A stretch of 64,000 bases of DNA from the NCBI GenBank assembly GCA_002256425.1, contig NKIZ01000001.1:2019001-2083000 (forward strand), in the 5' to 3' direction. This DNA comes from Alphaproteobacteria bacterium PA2. Lineage in GTDB: Bacteria; Pseudomonadota; Alphaproteobacteria; Caulobacterales; Caulobacteraceae. A model generated the notes under the pieces. The model saw nothing but the letters and a program-made list of their open reading frames with translations. It searched no databases and had not been told where the DNA came from. The translations under genes and the position numbers were made by a program. Below are positions 1 through 9,508 of this stretch, in pieces; the first letter of the stretch is position 1, and each line of letters opens with the position of its first letter.

Positions 1-426
1 GCCGTCCATGGCAATGGATCCCTTGGCCGCAATATACCGATGCAGAGGCCTCGGCGCCCGGATCTGCACCCTGTGGGATCCGCCTTCACTGGCGATCGAG
101 ACCACTTCTCCGACCCCGTCCACGTGGCCTGACACGATGTGCCCGCCCAGTTCGTCGCCAACCTTCGCCGCCCGCTCGAGGTTAACCGGGCGCCCGACCT
201 GCCAGTCCGCCAAGGTCGTAAGGGACAGGGTTTCATTCGAAACCTCGACAGCAAACCAGCCGGCCGCCTTGTCGACAATCGTCAGACAGCATCCCGAATG
301 ACTGACCGAGGCTCCGATATCCAGGGTGTCCACATCATAGGAGGTCTCGATCTCGAACCGGACATCCCGGTTGGTCTCGGCGACGGCGCGAACCCGTCCA
401 ACGTCTGTCACGATCCCGGTAAACAT
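1..426 (-). CDS. ribE: Riboflavin synthase alpha chain, 5' part only
   Basis: Riboflavin synthase dismutates two 6,7-dimethyl-8-ribityllumazine molecules, the last step of riboflavin synthesis. The first 142 codons are visible and the gene runs off the left edge. It opens with the family start MFTGIV, has GCCLTI at residues 45-50 in the first lumazine-binding barrel, and reaches GGHIVSGHVDG (94-104), where the second barrel begins. The ATG follows the ribD stop codon with no gap (TAG then ATG), so the two are probably translationally coupled. The family is about 200 residues long, so roughly 60 are missing. Identity is secure. Confidence 0.95.
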   Translation of the reverse strand, partial: MFTGIVTDVGRVRAVAETNRDVRFEIETSYDVDTLDIGASVSHSGCCLTIVDKAAGWFAVEVSNETLSLTTLADWQVGRPVNLERAAKVGDELGGHIVSGHVDGVGEVVSIASEGGSHRVQIRAPRPLHRYIAAKGSIAMDG

Positions 427-1074
427 CTAGATCCTCTCATACCGCTCCCAGGCGTCGTCACCCAGGAGTTCAAGGCTTGTGCGCCGAAAACGCGGCGCCG
501 ACGCCAGATTTGCAAGCGCAAGTGCGCCTAGGGCTGATCTTCCATCCTGCCCGAGCAGGATGGGCGCCCGAAACCATTCCACGCGATCAATCAGATCTTC
601 CGCCAGGAAGCTGGCCGCAATCTGCCCGCCACCCTCCAGGAAAAGGGCATGCAACCCCTGCCCCGCCAAGGCTGAAACCACGTCGCGGGTCGCAGGTCGA
701 CCATGCTCTCCCACCTGCAAAACGACCAGGCCCAGGTCCAGCAACTCAGGCTTGGGTGGAGTGCCGGACAAAATGATTGTCTGAACTTCCTTTGCGGTCA
801 GGGCCAGTTTCGACGTCACCGGCAGACGCTGCCGGGAGTCCAGAACAACCCTTGCCGGCTGCCTGCCGGAAAACCCCTCCAGCCTGACCGTAAGTTCGGG
901 GTCGTCTGCCAGGGCGGTCTCTATGCCGACCAGGACAGCGTCATGTTCAGCCCTGAGCCTGTGAACAACGCTCCGGGCGTCAGGCCCCGTGATCCAGCGA
1001 CTTTCTCCGGAGGCTGTAGCGATCCGTCCGTCCAGCGAGGTCGCCAGCTTGAGGGTCAGCCGACTAGTGCTCAT
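427..1074 (-). CDS. ribD: Riboflavin pathway reductase, RibD C-terminal domain only
   Basis: This 215-residue protein matches only the reductase half of RibD, which reduces 5-amino-6-ribosylamino-uracil phosphate with NADPH. Its dihydrofolate-reductase-like fold shows [12 protein letters not shown] (8-19), the HDAVLVGI...ADDPEL stretch (44-61) and LEGGG (146-150). Bifunctional RibD has about 145 residues of zinc deaminase before this point; here there are none, and the upstream bases are the end of nrdR on the same strand. The ATG overlaps nrdR by 11 bp and has AAGG about 8 bases upstream, so this looks like a true start and not a broken gene. The deaminase must be encoded elsewhere or replaced. 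An alternative name is stand-alone pyrimidine reductase. Confidence 0.88.
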   Translation of the reverse strand: MSTSRLTLKLATSLDGRIATASGESRWITGPDARSVVHRLRAEHDAVLVGIETALADDPELTVRLEGFSGRQPARVVLDSRQRLPVTSKLALTAKEVQTIILSGTPPKPELLDLGLVVLQVGEHGRPATRDVVSALAGQGLHALFLEGGGQIAASFLAEDLIDRVEWFRAPILLGQDGRSALGALALANLASAPRFRRTSLELLGDDAWERYERI

Positions 1075-1537
1075 CCTCGCCGCCTTCGTTCAGCCCTTCC
1101 TGTCCGAGGAAAGTGGCGAACTCACCGGCCTCACGGAAGTCCCGATAGACCGACGCGTAGCGGACATAGGCTACGTCATCGAGGGCCTTCAGCTGCTTCA
1201 TGACCATTTCGCCCACCACGGACGACGGCAATTCGGTTTCACCCAGGCTTTCCAGCTGGCGGACGATGATCGAAATCATCCGTTCGATACGATCTGGCTC
1301 GATGGGCCGTTTGCGGGTGGCGATCGCAATGGATCTGGCCAGCTTGTCACGCTCGAAAGGCGTCCTGCGACCGGAGCGCTTCAGTATGGTCAGTTCGCGT
1401 AACTGGACCCGCTCGAAGGTCGTGAACCGGCCGCCACATTCCGGACAGCTGCGACGACGACGGATGGCCGCGCCGTCTTCCGACGGGCGGCTATCCTTCA
1501 CCTGACTTTCGGCGTGGCCACAGAATGGGCAGCGCAT
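1064..1537 (-). CDS. nrdR: Transcriptional repressor NrdR
   Basis: NrdR senses ATP/dATP and represses ribonucleotide reductase genes by binding NrdR boxes. The 157-residue length is typical. The zinc ribbon has C3, C6, C31 and C34, followed by an ATP-cone domain from about residue 49 to 139. The acidic tail overlaps the start of ribD by 11 bp. It lies 40 bases downstream of glyA with AGAGGG 8 bases before the ATG, so glyA-nrdR-ribD-ribE reads as one operon, an arrangement common in alphaproteobacteria. TAGATA directly precedes the ATG but is too close to act as a -10 element for this start. Confidence 0.96.
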   Translation of the reverse strand: MRCPFCGHAESQVKDSRPSEDGAAIRRRRSCPECGGRFTTFERVQLRELTILKRSGRRTPFERDKLARSIAIATRKRPIEPDRIERMISIIVRQLESLGETELPSSVVGEMVMKQLKALDDVAYVRYASVYRDFREAGEFATFLGQEGLNEGGEDEH

Positions 1538-1577
1538 TATCTAGCCCTCTCGGCCAATCGGAACCCTATTAGAGGGA

Positions 1578-2873
1578 TTAGCTGTAGATCGGGAAGCGTT
1601 TCGTCAAGGCGGCGACCTCGGAACGCACCTTGGCCTCGACGGTGGAGTTGTCGCCACCTGCGGCGACACCGTCCAGAACTTCACCGATCCACTTGCCGAC
1701 CTGAACGAATTCCGCCGTGCCGAAGCCGCGGGTCGTGCCGGCTGGCGTGCCCACCCGAAGACCCGAGGTCTGCATGGGAGGAAGCGGGTCGAAGGGAATG
1801 CCGTTCTTGTTGGTGGTGATGCCGGCCCGCTCGAGGGCGATTTCCGCATCGGCCCCTGAAACCTCCTTGGGCGTCAGGTCCACCAGCATGAGGTGGCTGT
1901 CAGTTCCGTTGGAGACGATCTTGAACCCAACCTTCTGCAGGCTTTCAGCCAGAGCGCGGGCATTGTCTATGACCTGCCGGGCATAGACCTTGAACTCCGG
2001 ACGCAGGGCTTCGCCAAAGGCCACGGCCTTGGCGGCGATGACATGCATGAGCGGACCGCCCTGCAGACCCGGGAAGACGGCGCTGTCGATCTTCTTGGCC
2101 AGCTTCTTGTCATTGGTCAGGATCAAGCCCCCACGGGGACCCCGCAGGGTCTTGTGGGTCGTCGTGGTCACCACATGGGCATGGGGGAAGGGATTGGGAT
2201 ACTCGCCGCCGGCGACCAGGCCCGCATAGTGGGCGATGTCGACCATGAGCAGGGCGTCAACGCTGTCGGCGATCTCACGGAAGCGACCGAAATCGATGTG
2301 CCGGGAATAGGCTGACCCCCCGGCGATGATCACCTTGGGCTTTTCGGCCAGGGCGACCTCGGCGGCCTGATCATAGTCGATCAGGTGGTCCTGGGCGCGT
2401 ACGGCGTAGGCGACAGGGCGGAACCACTTGCCAGACTGATTGACGCTCTTGCCGTGGGTCAGGTGCCCCCCGGCCGCCAGATCCATACCCATGAAGGTGT
2501 CACCAGGCTTCATGGTCGCCATGAAGACCGCCTGGTTGGCCTGGCTGCCCGAGTGGGGCTGCACATTGGCGAACTCACAGCCGAACAGCCGCTTGGCGCG
2601 TTCAATGGCGATTTCCTCCGCCACGTCCACCACTTCGCAGCCGCCGTAATAGCGTTTGCCCGGATAGCCTTCCGCATACTTGTTGGTCAGGATGGACCCC
2701 TGAACCTCAAGCACCGCCTGGGACACGATGTTCTCGGAGGCGATCAGTTCGATCTGGTCCTGCTGACGCTGTTTCTCGCGCTTCAGCACATCGAAGATAT
2801 CACGGTCAGTGTCTTCAACTCCCGAGCCAAAGAAGGCGTCGGAAACATTGGCGGTTGCAGCCTGAGTGGTCAT
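1578..2873 (-). CDS. glyA: Serine hydroxymethyltransferase
   Basis: This PLP enzyme interconverts serine and glycine, loading one-carbon units onto tetrahydrofolate. The 431-residue protein has the full fold-type I core: [13 protein letters not shown] (66-78) near the substrate site, DIAHYAGL (212-219), and [14 protein letters not shown] with the PLP lysine at K241. The N-terminus is about 15 residues longer than the E. coli enzyme, which is usual in alphaproteobacteria. The ATG at 2873 follows a G-rich stretch that may serve as the ribosome binding site. It is the first gene of glyA-nrdR-ribD-ribE. A hairpin at 3004-3023 lies in its upstream region. Confidence 0.98.
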   Translation of the reverse strand: MTTQAATANVSDAFFGSGVEDTDRDIFDVLKREKQRQQDQIELIASENIVSQAVLEVQGSILTNKYAEGYPGKRYYGGCEVVDVAEEIAIERAKRLFGCEFANVQPHSGSQANQAVFMATMKPGDTFMGMDLAAGGHLTHGKSVNQSGKWFRPVAYAVRAQDHLIDYDQAAEVALAEKPKVIIAGGSAYSRHIDFGRFREIADSVDALLMVDIAHYAGLVAGGEYPNPFPHAHVVTTTTHKTLRGPRGGLILTNDKKLAKKIDSAVFPGLQGGPLMHVIAAKAVAFGEALRPEFKVYARQVIDNARALAESLQKVGFKIVSNGTDSHLMLVDLTPKEVSGADAEIALERAGITTNKNGIPFDPLPPMQTSGLRVGTPAGTTRGFGTAEFVQVGKWIGEVLDGVAAGGDNSTVEAKVRSEVAALTKRFPIYS

Positions 2874-3003
2874 GCGGGGGATCTTTCGAGAATCGGGGAG
2901 CGCTCTGAGCGGGTGTCTAAACCCATCTCAGATGCACACCAAATGCCGGGAAGGTGAGCGGAGTTAGCCAAACGGCGACCAAGGCGCAACCTTGATCCCC
3001 GCA

Positions 3004-3023
3004 GAGCCCGCAAAGACGGGCTC
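3004..3023. other. Perfect 7-bp hairpin between hemA and glyA
   Basis: GAGCCCG at 3004-3010 and CGGGCTC at 3017-3023 form a perfect stem with a six-base loop. It lies about 53 bases past the hemA stop and 130 bases before glyA. There is no T-run on either strand, so it is not a standard intrinsic terminator. It could stabilise the hemA 3' end or the glyA leader. I see no known glycine or SAM riboswitch pattern here. Function is unknown. Confidence 0.45.
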
Positions 3024-3075
3024 ATGAATTGAATTCTGTCGCGCGGAGCTGTGTTGAAGCTGCGAAATCCTTAGG

Positions 3076-4302
3076 TCAGGCGGCGTAACCGCCGACCCGC
3101 TTGATATTGCAGTGAGCCCAGAGTTTTTCAAGCGCCTCGGCCAGATCATCCATCATGGCGTCCGTGTGGGCCGGCGACGGCGTGAACCGCAGACGCTCGG
3201 TGCCACGGGGCACAGTCGGATAGTTGATGGGCTGCACATAGATTCCGTAGTCACTCAGCAGGATGTCCGAAATCAGTTTGCAGTGGACCGGGTCCCCCAC
3301 CTCGACGGGCACAATGTGACTGACCGACGGCATGACCGGCAGACCGGCCTTGAGAAGGCGAGCCTTCAGCCTTGCAGCGCGCTCCTGGTGAGCCTGACGG
3401 ACCTCGTCATGCTCCTTGAGGTAGCGGATCGAGGCGACGGCGCCCGCCGCCAGGGCCGGCGGAATGGAGGTGGTGAAGATGAAGCCATCGGCGAAGCTGC
3501 GGATGGCGTCGACGATCACGGCGTCAGCGGCGATATAGCCGCCCATGACGCCGAACGCCTTGCCCAGGGTGCCCTCGACGATGTCGATGTCGGCCATCAC
3601 GCCGTCACGCTCAGCGACACCTGCGCCACGCGGGCCATACATGCCTACGGCGTGCACTTCGTCCAGATAGGTCATCGCGCCATACTTCTTCGCCAGGGCC
3701 ACAGTCCCGGCCATGTCGGCGATGTCGCCATCCATGGAGTAGACGCTCTCGAAGGCGATGCACTTTGGCGCAGCCGGATCTGCAGCAGCCAGCAGTTCCT
3801 CCAGGTGGGCCAGATCGTTGTGGCGGAACACCTGACGATGACCACGGCCATTGCGGATGCCCGAGATCATCGAATTGTGGTTCAGCTCATCGGAGAAGAC
3901 GATCAGACCAGGCAGGATCTTGTAGAGGGTCGAGAGCGACGCCTCGTTGGAAACATAGCCCGAGGTGAACAGCAGGGCCGCTTCCTTCTGGTGAAGGTCG
4001 GCCAGTTCGCGCTCAAGCTCTACGTGATAGTGGGTCGTTCCGGAGATGTTGCGGGTTCCGCCGGAACCTGCGCCCGCATCTTCAATGGCCTGGTGCATGG
4101 CGTCGAGGACCACCGGATTCTGGCCCTGGCCCAGATAGTCGTTGGAACACCAGACGACCACTTCGGACTGGGAGCCGTCCGGCTGAGTCCAGGTGGCTGT
4201 CGGAAACTGTCCACGGTGGCGTTTCAGGTCAGCGAAAACCCGATAACGACCTTCCTGGTGAACTCGTTCCAGAGCGACTTGAAACGCGGCCTTGTAATCC
4301 AT
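3076..4302 (-). CDS. hemA: 5-aminolevulinate synthase
   Basis: HemA condenses glycine and succinyl-CoA to 5-aminolevulinate, the Shemin entry to heme that marks alphaproteobacteria. The ATG at 4302 gives 408 residues beginning MDYKAAF, as in Rhodobacter and relatives; a GTG at 4326 would add eight residues and has a distant AAGGA. The alpha-oxoamine synthase core includes [11 protein letters not shown] (79-89), the PLP-contacting DEVH (214-217) and EGTLGKAFG with the Schiff-base lysine K248. It stands alone, with hemB, the next pathway enzyme, 4 kb away on the other strand. A TAGACA-N17-GATAAG promoter candidate lies upstream. Confidence 0.97.
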   Translation of the reverse strand: MDYKAAFQVALERVHQEGRYRVFADLKRHRGQFPTATWTQPDGSQSEVVVWCSNDYLGQGQNPVVLDAMHQAIEDAGAGSGGTRNISGTTHYHVELERELADLHQKEAALLFTSGYVSNEASLSTLYKILPGLIVFSDELNHNSMISGIRNGRGHRQVFRHNDLAHLEELLAAADPAAPKCIAFESVYSMDGDIADMAGTVALAKKYGAMTYLDEVHAVGMYGPRGAGVAERDGVMADIDIVEGTLGKAFGVMGGYIAADAVIVDAIRSFADGFIFTTSIPPALAAGAVASIRYLKEHDEVRQAHQERAARLKARLLKAGLPVMPSVSHIVPVEVGDPVHCKLISDILLSDYGIYVQPINYPTVPRGTERLRFTPSPAHTDAMMDDLAEALEKLWAHCNIKRVGGYAA

Positions 4303-4367
4303 GGCTTTCAACGCCGACTTCGACACCAGAACACCTGGTCCTTCGCCGGTTCCCTTGCTTGACGCGG

Positions 4368-4396
4368 CTTATCGCGCCGTCAGATGGTTATGTCTA
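4368..4396 (-). promoter_or_regulatory. Candidate hemA promoter
   Basis: Read on the minus strand, TAGACA (4396-4391) and GATAAG (4373-4368) are separated by 17 bases. This resembles a sigma-70 promoter in spacing and sequence and lies 65 bases before the hemA ATG. It is a pattern match only. Confidence 0.3.
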
Positions 4397-4451
4397 CATT
4401 CTGATGTCGTCGGGCGGCTACTCCGTAGGGCTACTGAGGCCGTTTCTTCCC

Positions 4452-5336
4452 TCAGACCTCTCCGCGCAGCATCTGAAGGATGGAGGAGAAGTCTCGCCCT
4501 CCCCCGCCAAGCCGGTCATACAGGGCGTAAATCGCCTCTGCCTGTGCGCCAAGGGGGGTAGAAGCCCCGGATTTTGCGGCAGCTTCCTGGGCGAGCTTGA
4601 GATCCTTCAGCATCATGGCCGTCGCAAACCCGCCTTCATAATTGCGGTTGGACGGCGCCGTCTCGACCAGACCCGGCCAGGGGGCATAAGTGGTCAGGGA
4701 CCAGCACTGGCCTGAAGATCTGGATGCGATCTCGAAAAACTTGTCTGGCGCCAGGTCAAGCTTTTCCGCCAGGGCGAAGGCCTCACAAACCCCGATCATG
4801 GAAATGCCGAGCAGCATGTTGTTGCAGATCTTGGCTGCCTGCCCCGCCCCATGGTCTCCAGCCCTGATCGTGGCCCTGGCCATGGGAGCGATAATGTCCT
4901 CGATCCCGGGAAAGTCCGCTTCATTGCAGCCGACCATGAAGGCCAGGGTTCCCGCCTCCGCGCCCGCTGTGCCGCCGGAAACAGGGGCGTCGGCGAACCT
5001 GAACCCCTTGTCAGAGGCGGCTTTGGCCACCGATCTCGCGCTTTCGACGTCGATGGTCGAGCAATCAATCAGAAGAGCGCCAGACGGTGCATTTGGTATG
5101 ACATCCTCACCATAGACCGCCCGCACATGCGGCCCCGCCGGGAGCATGGTGATGACGACCTCGGCGGCCTTCACAGCCTCACCCGCCGAGAGCGCCGGAT
5201 GACACCCCTGGGCCTCGGCCTTGCGGAGCGCCTGTTCGGAGAGGTCAAAGGCGGTGACGTCATGTCCCGCCTTCACCAGATTGGCCGCCATGCCAGCGCC
5301 CATGTTTCCCAGGCCGATGAATGCTATCCGGCTCAA
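4452..5336 (-). CDS. mmsB: 3-hydroxyisobutyrate dehydrogenase
   Basis: MmsB oxidises 3-hydroxyisobutyrate to methylmalonate semialdehyde in valine breakdown. The 294-residue protein has the NAD-binding GLGNMG (8-13), the substrate-binding DAPVSGG (116-122) and the catalytic lysine K169 in GAGQAAKICNN, so it is a beta-hydroxyacid dehydrogenase. MmsB is favoured over related enzymes because the acyl-CoA dehydrogenase and hydroxyisobutyryl-CoA hydrolase of the same pathway lie just upstream. The start is a TTG at 5336 with TGAGGA about 8 bases before it; the next methionine lies inside the nucleotide-binding loop. An exported protein gene sits between it and the other valine genes. Confidence 0.9.
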   Translation of the reverse strand: MSRIAFIGLGNMGAGMAANLVKAGHDVTAFDLSEQALRKAEAQGCHPALSAGEAVKAAEVVITMLPAGPHVRAVYGEDVIPNAPSGALLIDCSTIDVESARSVAKAASDKGFRFADAPVSGGTAGAEAGTLAFMVGCNEADFPGIEDIIAPMARATIRAGDHGAGQAAKICNNMLLGISMIGVCEAFALAEKLDLAPDKFFEIASRSSGQCWSLTTYAPWPGLVETAPSNRNYEGGFATAMMLKDLKLAQEAAAKSGASTPLGAQAEAIYALYDRLGGGGRDFSSILQMLRGEV

Positions 5337-5390
5337 ACGACTATCCTCAATGAAGGTCGCCGCTGCGCTCAGGGGCAGCGGCGCCGGGGC

Positions 5391-6143
5391 CTACGACTTC
5401 GGCCGCTGGAACTTGTAGATGAACTGATCGGTGTGGCCGCGAAGGATCGGATCAAAGACCATCTTGGTGTGGTCATCATCCGAATTGGCCAGGACCTTGC
5501 TTTCGCCGACGTATTTGAAACCTGCGGCCTCCAGCTGCTGGCGGACCAGGGCCGGATCAATTCGGTGCAGGGTGTTGGCGGTTGCGATCAGGGGCGCGCC
5601 GTGTGCGGCGGCGTGGTCCAGCACAATGAAATAGCCGCCCGGCTTCAGCGCATAGAAAATGGAGCGGTTCGCAACGGCGATATTGGCCTTGAAGCGGGTC
5701 AGAAACAGGTCGTGATAGTTCTGCGAGGTCCAGATCACATCTGCCTGTTTCGGCAGGCTGATGGCGCCGACATTGCCCTCGACAACCTTGATGTTCTCAT
5801 TGCCGGGCTCAGCCGCCACAGCCAGGATCGGGTTGGGCTTGGTGGCGTTCGGTGCAGGCGCGTTGACCACGGCGAAGACCGTGCCCTTGGGCCCGACCGT
5901 CTTCGAAAAAATCCTTGTGAAGTATCCGCCGCCCGGCAGGAAGTCCGCGACGGTTTGACCCGGCTTGACGCCAGCGAACTCAAGCATTTCGGCCGGCTTG
6001 CGATCTGCGTCACGCTTGGTGTCGGCTTCCGGTCGTCCCTTGTCGGCAACCGCGGCGACAACGGCGGCCGAGGGCTTTGCAAAGGCAGGCAGGGTCGTTG
6101 CAGAGACGCTGGCGACCAGGGCCAGGACAAGACTCATCTTCAT
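5391..6143 (-). CDS. Exported class I methyltransferase-like protein
   Basis: The protein has 250 residues with a clear signal peptide (hydrophobic 4-18, likely cleavage after AFA at 20-22) followed by a SAM-methyltransferase fold. Motif I is VADFLPGGG (65-73), where the acidic residue and glycine cluster of the family are kept. Later strands include VKVVEGN-type and LKPGGYFIVLDH segments, typical of motifs III-V. It resembles the exported predicted methyltransferases of COG4798, whose substrate is unknown. The start at 6143 is set by GGAGG 9 bases upstream; an upstream in-frame start would bury the signal peptide. It sits inside the valine cluster without an obvious metabolic link. Confidence 0.8.
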   Translation of the reverse strand: MKMSLVLALVASVSATTLPAFAKPSAAVVAAVADKGRPEADTKRDADRKPAEMLEFAGVKPGQTVADFLPGGGYFTRIFSKTVGPKGTVFAVVNAPAPNATKPNPILAVAAEPGNENIKVVEGNVGAISLPKQADVIWTSQNYHDLFLTRFKANIAVANRSIFYALKPGGYFIVLDHAAAHGAPLIATANTLHRIDPALVRQQLEAAGFKYVGESKVLANSDDDHTKMVFDPILRGHTDQFIYKFQRPKS

Positions 6144-6201
6144 GGGAAACCTCCGGGTTTGATTGTCCGCCATTACCACATGCGGAAGTTGGCGTCTCTC
6201 A

Positions 6202-7251
6202 TCAGGCTGGATTCAGGGGCTTCCAGGTCTCACTCTCTGGCAAGGGCGCAAAGATCCCGTCCAGCAAGTCCTCCGATACGCCTGCCAGATCCGCTGGCGT
6301 CCATCTTGGCGTATTGTCCTTGTCGACAATCACCGCTCGGACGCCTTCCTGAAAATCAGGCAGGCAGACAACCCGCGATCCGATGCGGAACTCCATTTCC
6401 ATGTTCTCAGCAAAGGTTTTTGCAGCCACGCCCAGGGACAGTTGCCGGAACGCCACCTTCAGGGTTTGAGGGGACTTGGAGGCCAGAACCGTCAGTTGGG
6501 CCTGCGCCCACTCGGTCCCCATGGCCTCAAGTTCGGCAATCATGGCTTCCACCGAAGCCTGCCCGAACACGCGATCGATCTGGTCCTGATGCATGGCCAG
6601 GGGCGGCCTTCCGGCATCACTCTCATACTCGGTCAGCAGGGTTTCGACGGCCGCCGGGTCTGCAATCAAGGCTGACTTGAAGACCTCGACCTGATCCGAC
6701 GGAATGAAGTCGGTCGCCATCCCGATCAGTTCGCAATCCGCCGCCTTGATCCTGGCGCCGGTCAGAGCCAGCCACATGCCTATGTGGCCCGGCATGCGGG
6801 GCAGGAACCAGCCGCCCCCAACGTCAGGGAAAAGGCCGATGCCGGTCTCGGGCATGGCGAATGTGGTTCTTTCGGTGGCGACCCGATACCGGGAGGGGGC
6901 GGCCAGTCCGACGCCGCCGCCCATGGTCACGCCGTCCATCACGGTGACGATCGGCTTCGGGTATTCGAAGATCAGGTGGTTGAGCTGGTACTCCGTCCGG
7001 AAGAACGCCCTGGCAGCCGCACCGTCCCCTGCCCCGCTTTCGGCCAGCATCCGGATGTCTCCGCCGGCGCAGAAGCCGCGCTCGCCCGTATGGTCCAGCA
7101 GGACCAGGGTGATGGCCGGATCATCGCGCCAGGCCAGAAGGGCCTGGGTGATCAGGTCACACATCTCCCTTGTCAGCGCATGTAGCGCCTGGGGCCGGTT
7201 CAGGCTCAGTCGTCCGACCTTGCCCTCCGTGCGGACAATGACGTCGCTCAT
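6202..7251 (-). CDS. 3-hydroxyisobutyryl-CoA hydrolase
   Basis: This crotonase-superfamily enzyme releases free 3-hydroxyisobutyrate from its CoA ester in valine catabolism. Length is 349 residues, typical for the hydrolase and longer than enoyl-CoA hydratases (about 260). [10 protein letters not shown] (60-69) and the glycine-rich MGGGVG (110-115) form the oxyanion hole, and [13 protein letters not shown] (135-147) supplies the expected E135 and D143. The ATG overlaps the end of the upstream acyl-CoA dehydrogenase by 4 bp, so the two are coupled. With mmsB downstream, the set covers three consecutive steps of valine breakdown. Confidence 0.93.
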   Translation of the reverse strand: MSDVIVRTEGKVGRLSLNRPQALHALTREMCDLITQALLAWRDDPAITLVLLDHTGERGFCAGGDIRMLAESGAGDGAAARAFFRTEYQLNHLIFEYPKPIVTVMDGVTMGGGVGLAAPSRYRVATERTTFAMPETGIGLFPDVGGGWFLPRMPGHIGMWLALTGARIKAADCELIGMATDFIPSDQVEVFKSALIADPAAVETLLTEYESDAGRPPLAMHQDQIDRVFGQASVEAMIAELEAMGTEWAQAQLTVLASKSPQTLKVAFRQLSLGVAAKTFAENMEMEFRIGSRVVCLPDFQEGVRAVIVDKDNTPRWTPADLAGVSEDLLDGIFAPLPESETWKPLNPA

Positions 7252-8387
7252 TGGCGAAGCAGCTCCCTTGCGATGATCACACGCATGATTTCGTTGGTGC
7301 CTTCGAGGATCTGATGCACCCGCAGGTCACGCACGATCCGCTCGAGGGGGTAATCCTTAAGATAGCCATAGCCCCCATGCAGCTGAAGGGCCTGGTTGGC
7401 GACCTCAAACCCTGCATCCGTCGCAAACCGCTTGGCCATGGCGCAATACCGGGTTGCGGCGGGATCCTTCTGGTCGAGGGCGTGGGCTGCGCGGCGGACC
7501 ATCAGTCGGGCCGCATCAAGTTCGGTGGCCATGTCGGCGAGACGGAACTGCAGGGCCTGAAAGTCGGCAAGTGACTGCCCGAACTGCTGGCGGGTCTTGA
7601 GATAGACCTGGGCTGCATCAAGGGCGCACTGGGCGCCGCCGAGGGAACAGGAGGCGATATTGATCCGCCCGCCGTCCAGACCAGCCATAGCGAACCTGAA
7701 GCCCTCGCCTTCGGAGCCGATCAGGTTCTCAGCCGGGACCCGGCAGTCATCGAAATTGACCTGGGCGGTCGGCTGGGAATTCCAGCCCATCTTCCGCTCC
7801 TGGGCTCCAAAGGAGAGGCCCGGAGTTCCCTTCTCCACGACAAGGGCAGACACCCCCTTGGCGCCAGGCCCGCCGGTCCTCGCCATGACCACATAGATGT
7901 CGGATACGCCAGCGCCCGAAATGAAGGCTTTTGAGCCGTTCAGGACGAAGTGATCGCCGCCGCGAACCGCCGAGGTGCGGAGACTGGCGGCGTCGGAGCC
8001 TGACGAAGGTTCGGTCAGGCAATAGCTGGCGATCAGATCCATGGTCGTCAGCCGGGGCAGGTACTTGCGTCGAAGCAGGTCCGACCCGAAACGGTCGATC
8101 ATCCAGGACGCCATGTTGTGGATGGACAGGAAGGCAGAAGTCGAAACATCCCCCTCGGCCAGGGCTTCGAATATGATGGCTGCGTCCAGACGGCTCAAAT
8201 TCGAGCCACCGACATCCTCGGCAACATAGAGCCCGGCAAATCCCAGGCTTGCGGCCTGTCTCAGGACGTCGGTCGGGAAGTGGCTTTCTGCATCCCACCG
8301 CGCCGAATGCGGGGCCAGTTCATCCCGCGAAAAATCCCGGGCGAGGTTCTGCAAAGCCGTCTGATCGTCGGTAAGGTTGAAGTCCAT
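7248..8387 (-). CDS. Acyl-CoA dehydrogenase, probably isobutyryl-CoA dehydrogenase
   Basis: FAD-dependent acyl-CoA dehydrogenase of 379 residues. It has the [12 protein letters not shown] flavin-binding signature, a QLHGGYGYL segment, and the catalytic glutamate near residue 362 in [10 protein letters not shown]. Position next to hydroxyisobutyryl-CoA hydrolase and 3-hydroxyisobutyrate dehydrogenase suggests isobutyryl-CoA as substrate, converting it to methacrylyl-CoA. The ATG at 8387 (MDFNLTDDQ) matches family N-termini and follows a GGGGCGGAA stretch; a TTG six codons earlier is less likely. It is the first gene of the operon, divergent from hemB. Confidence 0.92.
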   Translation of the reverse strand: MDFNLTDDQTALQNLARDFSRDELAPHSARWDAESHFPTDVLRQAASLGFAGLYVAEDVGGSNLSRLDAAIIFEALAEGDVSTSAFLSIHNMASWMIDRFGSDLLRRKYLPRLTTMDLIASYCLTEPSSGSDAASLRTSAVRGGDHFVLNGSKAFISGAGVSDIYVVMARTGGPGAKGVSALVVEKGTPGLSFGAQERKMGWNSQPTAQVNFDDCRVPAENLIGSEGEGFRFAMAGLDGGRINIASCSLGGAQCALDAAQVYLKTRQQFGQSLADFQALQFRLADMATELDAARLMVRRAAHALDQKDPAATRYCAMAKRFATDAGFEVANQALQLHGGYGYLKDYPLERIVRDLRVHQILEGTNEIMRVIIARELLRQ

Positions 8388-8491
8388 TCCGTTCCGCCCC
8401 GCCAAAGCCGTTCCAGCAACTGACCCCAGACGGGGGACAAGTCAACGCGACGGCCTTGCATAGCTTCGATGGATAAGTCACAGGCCATTTC

Positions 8492-9508
8492 ATGACCCAC
8501 ACGCCCCTCGCCCCCTACCCCGCCCTGCGTCTGCGCCGCCTGCGTCAGGCAGACTGGATCCGCCGACTGGTCCGGGAAACCGTCCTGACGCCAGCCGACC
8601 TCATCTGGTCCATGGTGGTCCATGAGGGTGAAGGCGAGATCGCCGTTCCATCCATGCCCGGCGTTGCGCGGCTCTCGGTGAAGGAGTGCGCCAAGGCGGC
8701 CGTTGAGGCGCGCAGGCTGGGCATCCCGGCCATAGCTGTCTTTCCACACATTGATGGCTCGAAGAAGGACGCAACGGGCAGGCTGGCCCTGGATCCCGAC
8801 GGCGTCGTCGCCCGCGCAGTGAAGGCCATGAAGGACGCGGCTCCGGAAGTCGGCATCATGTGCGATGTCGCCCTGGACCCCTTCACGGACCATGGTCATG
8901 ACGGCATTATCGAGGGCGGCAGGATCCTGAATGATCCGACCATCGAGATCCTCGTGGCCCAGGCCCTGATGCAGGCCGAGGCCGGCGCAGACATTCTGGC
9001 GCCTTCCGACATGATGGACGGCCGCTGCGGCGCCCTGCGCAGCGCCCTGGAAGGCGCTGGCCATCAGGATGTGATGATCATGTCCTATGCCGCAAAATAT
9101 GCGTCAGCCTTCTACGGTCCCTACCGGGAGGCCATCGGCTCAGGGAAGCTTGGAACCGGCTCGATAGACAATCCAGCCGACAAGAAAACCTACCAGATGG
9201 ACTACGCCAATTCCGAGGAAGCCCTGCGGGAGGTCGCCCTCGACATCGCAGAGGGCGCCGACATGGTCATGGTCAAGCCCGGCATGCCCTACCTGGATAT
9301 CGTCTCGCGTGTGGTTGAGGCCTTCAAGGTGCCGACCTTCGCCTTCCAGGTCTCTGGCGAGTACGCCATGATCAAGGCGGCGACAGCCAATGGTTGGCTG
9401 GACGAGGATCGCGCCATTCTGGAAAGCCTGGGTGCCTTCAAACGGGCTGGCGCAGCCGGCGTCATCACCTATTTCGCCCCCGTGGCCGCAAGGATGCTGG
9501 GGGCCTAG
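8492..9508 (+). CDS. hemB: Porphobilinogen synthase (delta-aminolevulinate dehydratase)
   Basis: HemB condenses two 5-aminolevulinate molecules to porphobilinogen, the step after HemA. The 338-residue protein carries the two Schiff-base lysines, K202 in SYAAKYAS and K262 in MVKPGMPYLD. The metal region reads CDVALDPFTDHGHDG (124-138), with aspartates where zinc enzymes have cysteines, so this is the magnesium-type, zinc-independent form. The stop codon overlaps that of the convergent acetyltransferase gene through a shared CTAG at 9505-9508. The start is 104 bp from the divergent acyl-CoA dehydrogenase gene. Confidence 0.97.
   Translation: MTHTPLAPYPALRLRRLRQADWIRRLVRETVLTPADLIWSMVVHEGEGEIAVPSMPGVARLSVKECAKAAVEARRLGIPAIAVFPHIDGSKKDATGRLALDPDGVVARAVKAMKDAAPEVGIMCDVALDPFTDHGHDGIIEGGRILNDPTIEILVAQALMQAEAGADILAPSDMMDGRCGALRSALEGAGHQDVMIMSYAAKYASAFYGPYREAIGSGKLGTGSIDNPADKKTYQMDYANSEEALREVALDIAEGADMVMVKPGMPYLDIVSRVVEAFKVPTFAFQVSGEYAMIKAATANGWLDEDRAILESLGAFKRAGAAGVITYFAPVAARMLGA

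Noticed and set aside
1538..1543. TAGATA directly before nrdR as a -10 element
   Set aside because: Transcription would begin inside the gene, and the zinc ribbon cysteine at residue 3 fixes the start codon; a good Shine-Dalgarno upstream favours co-transcription from glyA.
3112..4362. Open frame of 416 codons opposite hemA
   Set aside because: hemA is certain; the opposite frame shows no family similarity and mirrors hemA codon bias.
4434..4455. Hairpin CTGAGG/CCTCAG at the mmsB stop as a terminator
   Set aside because: Only six base pairs and no T-run on the transcribed strand.
4851..6680. Open frame of 609 codons on the plus strand, opposite mmsB, the methyltransferase-like gene and the hydrolase gene
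   Set aside because: It crosses three well-supported genes and their gaps, has no known domain, and such long opposite frames are expected in GC-rich DNA.
8261..9064. Open frame of 267 codons opposite hemB
   Set aside because: Overlaps hemB and the acyl-CoA dehydrogenase start, with no recognisable domain.
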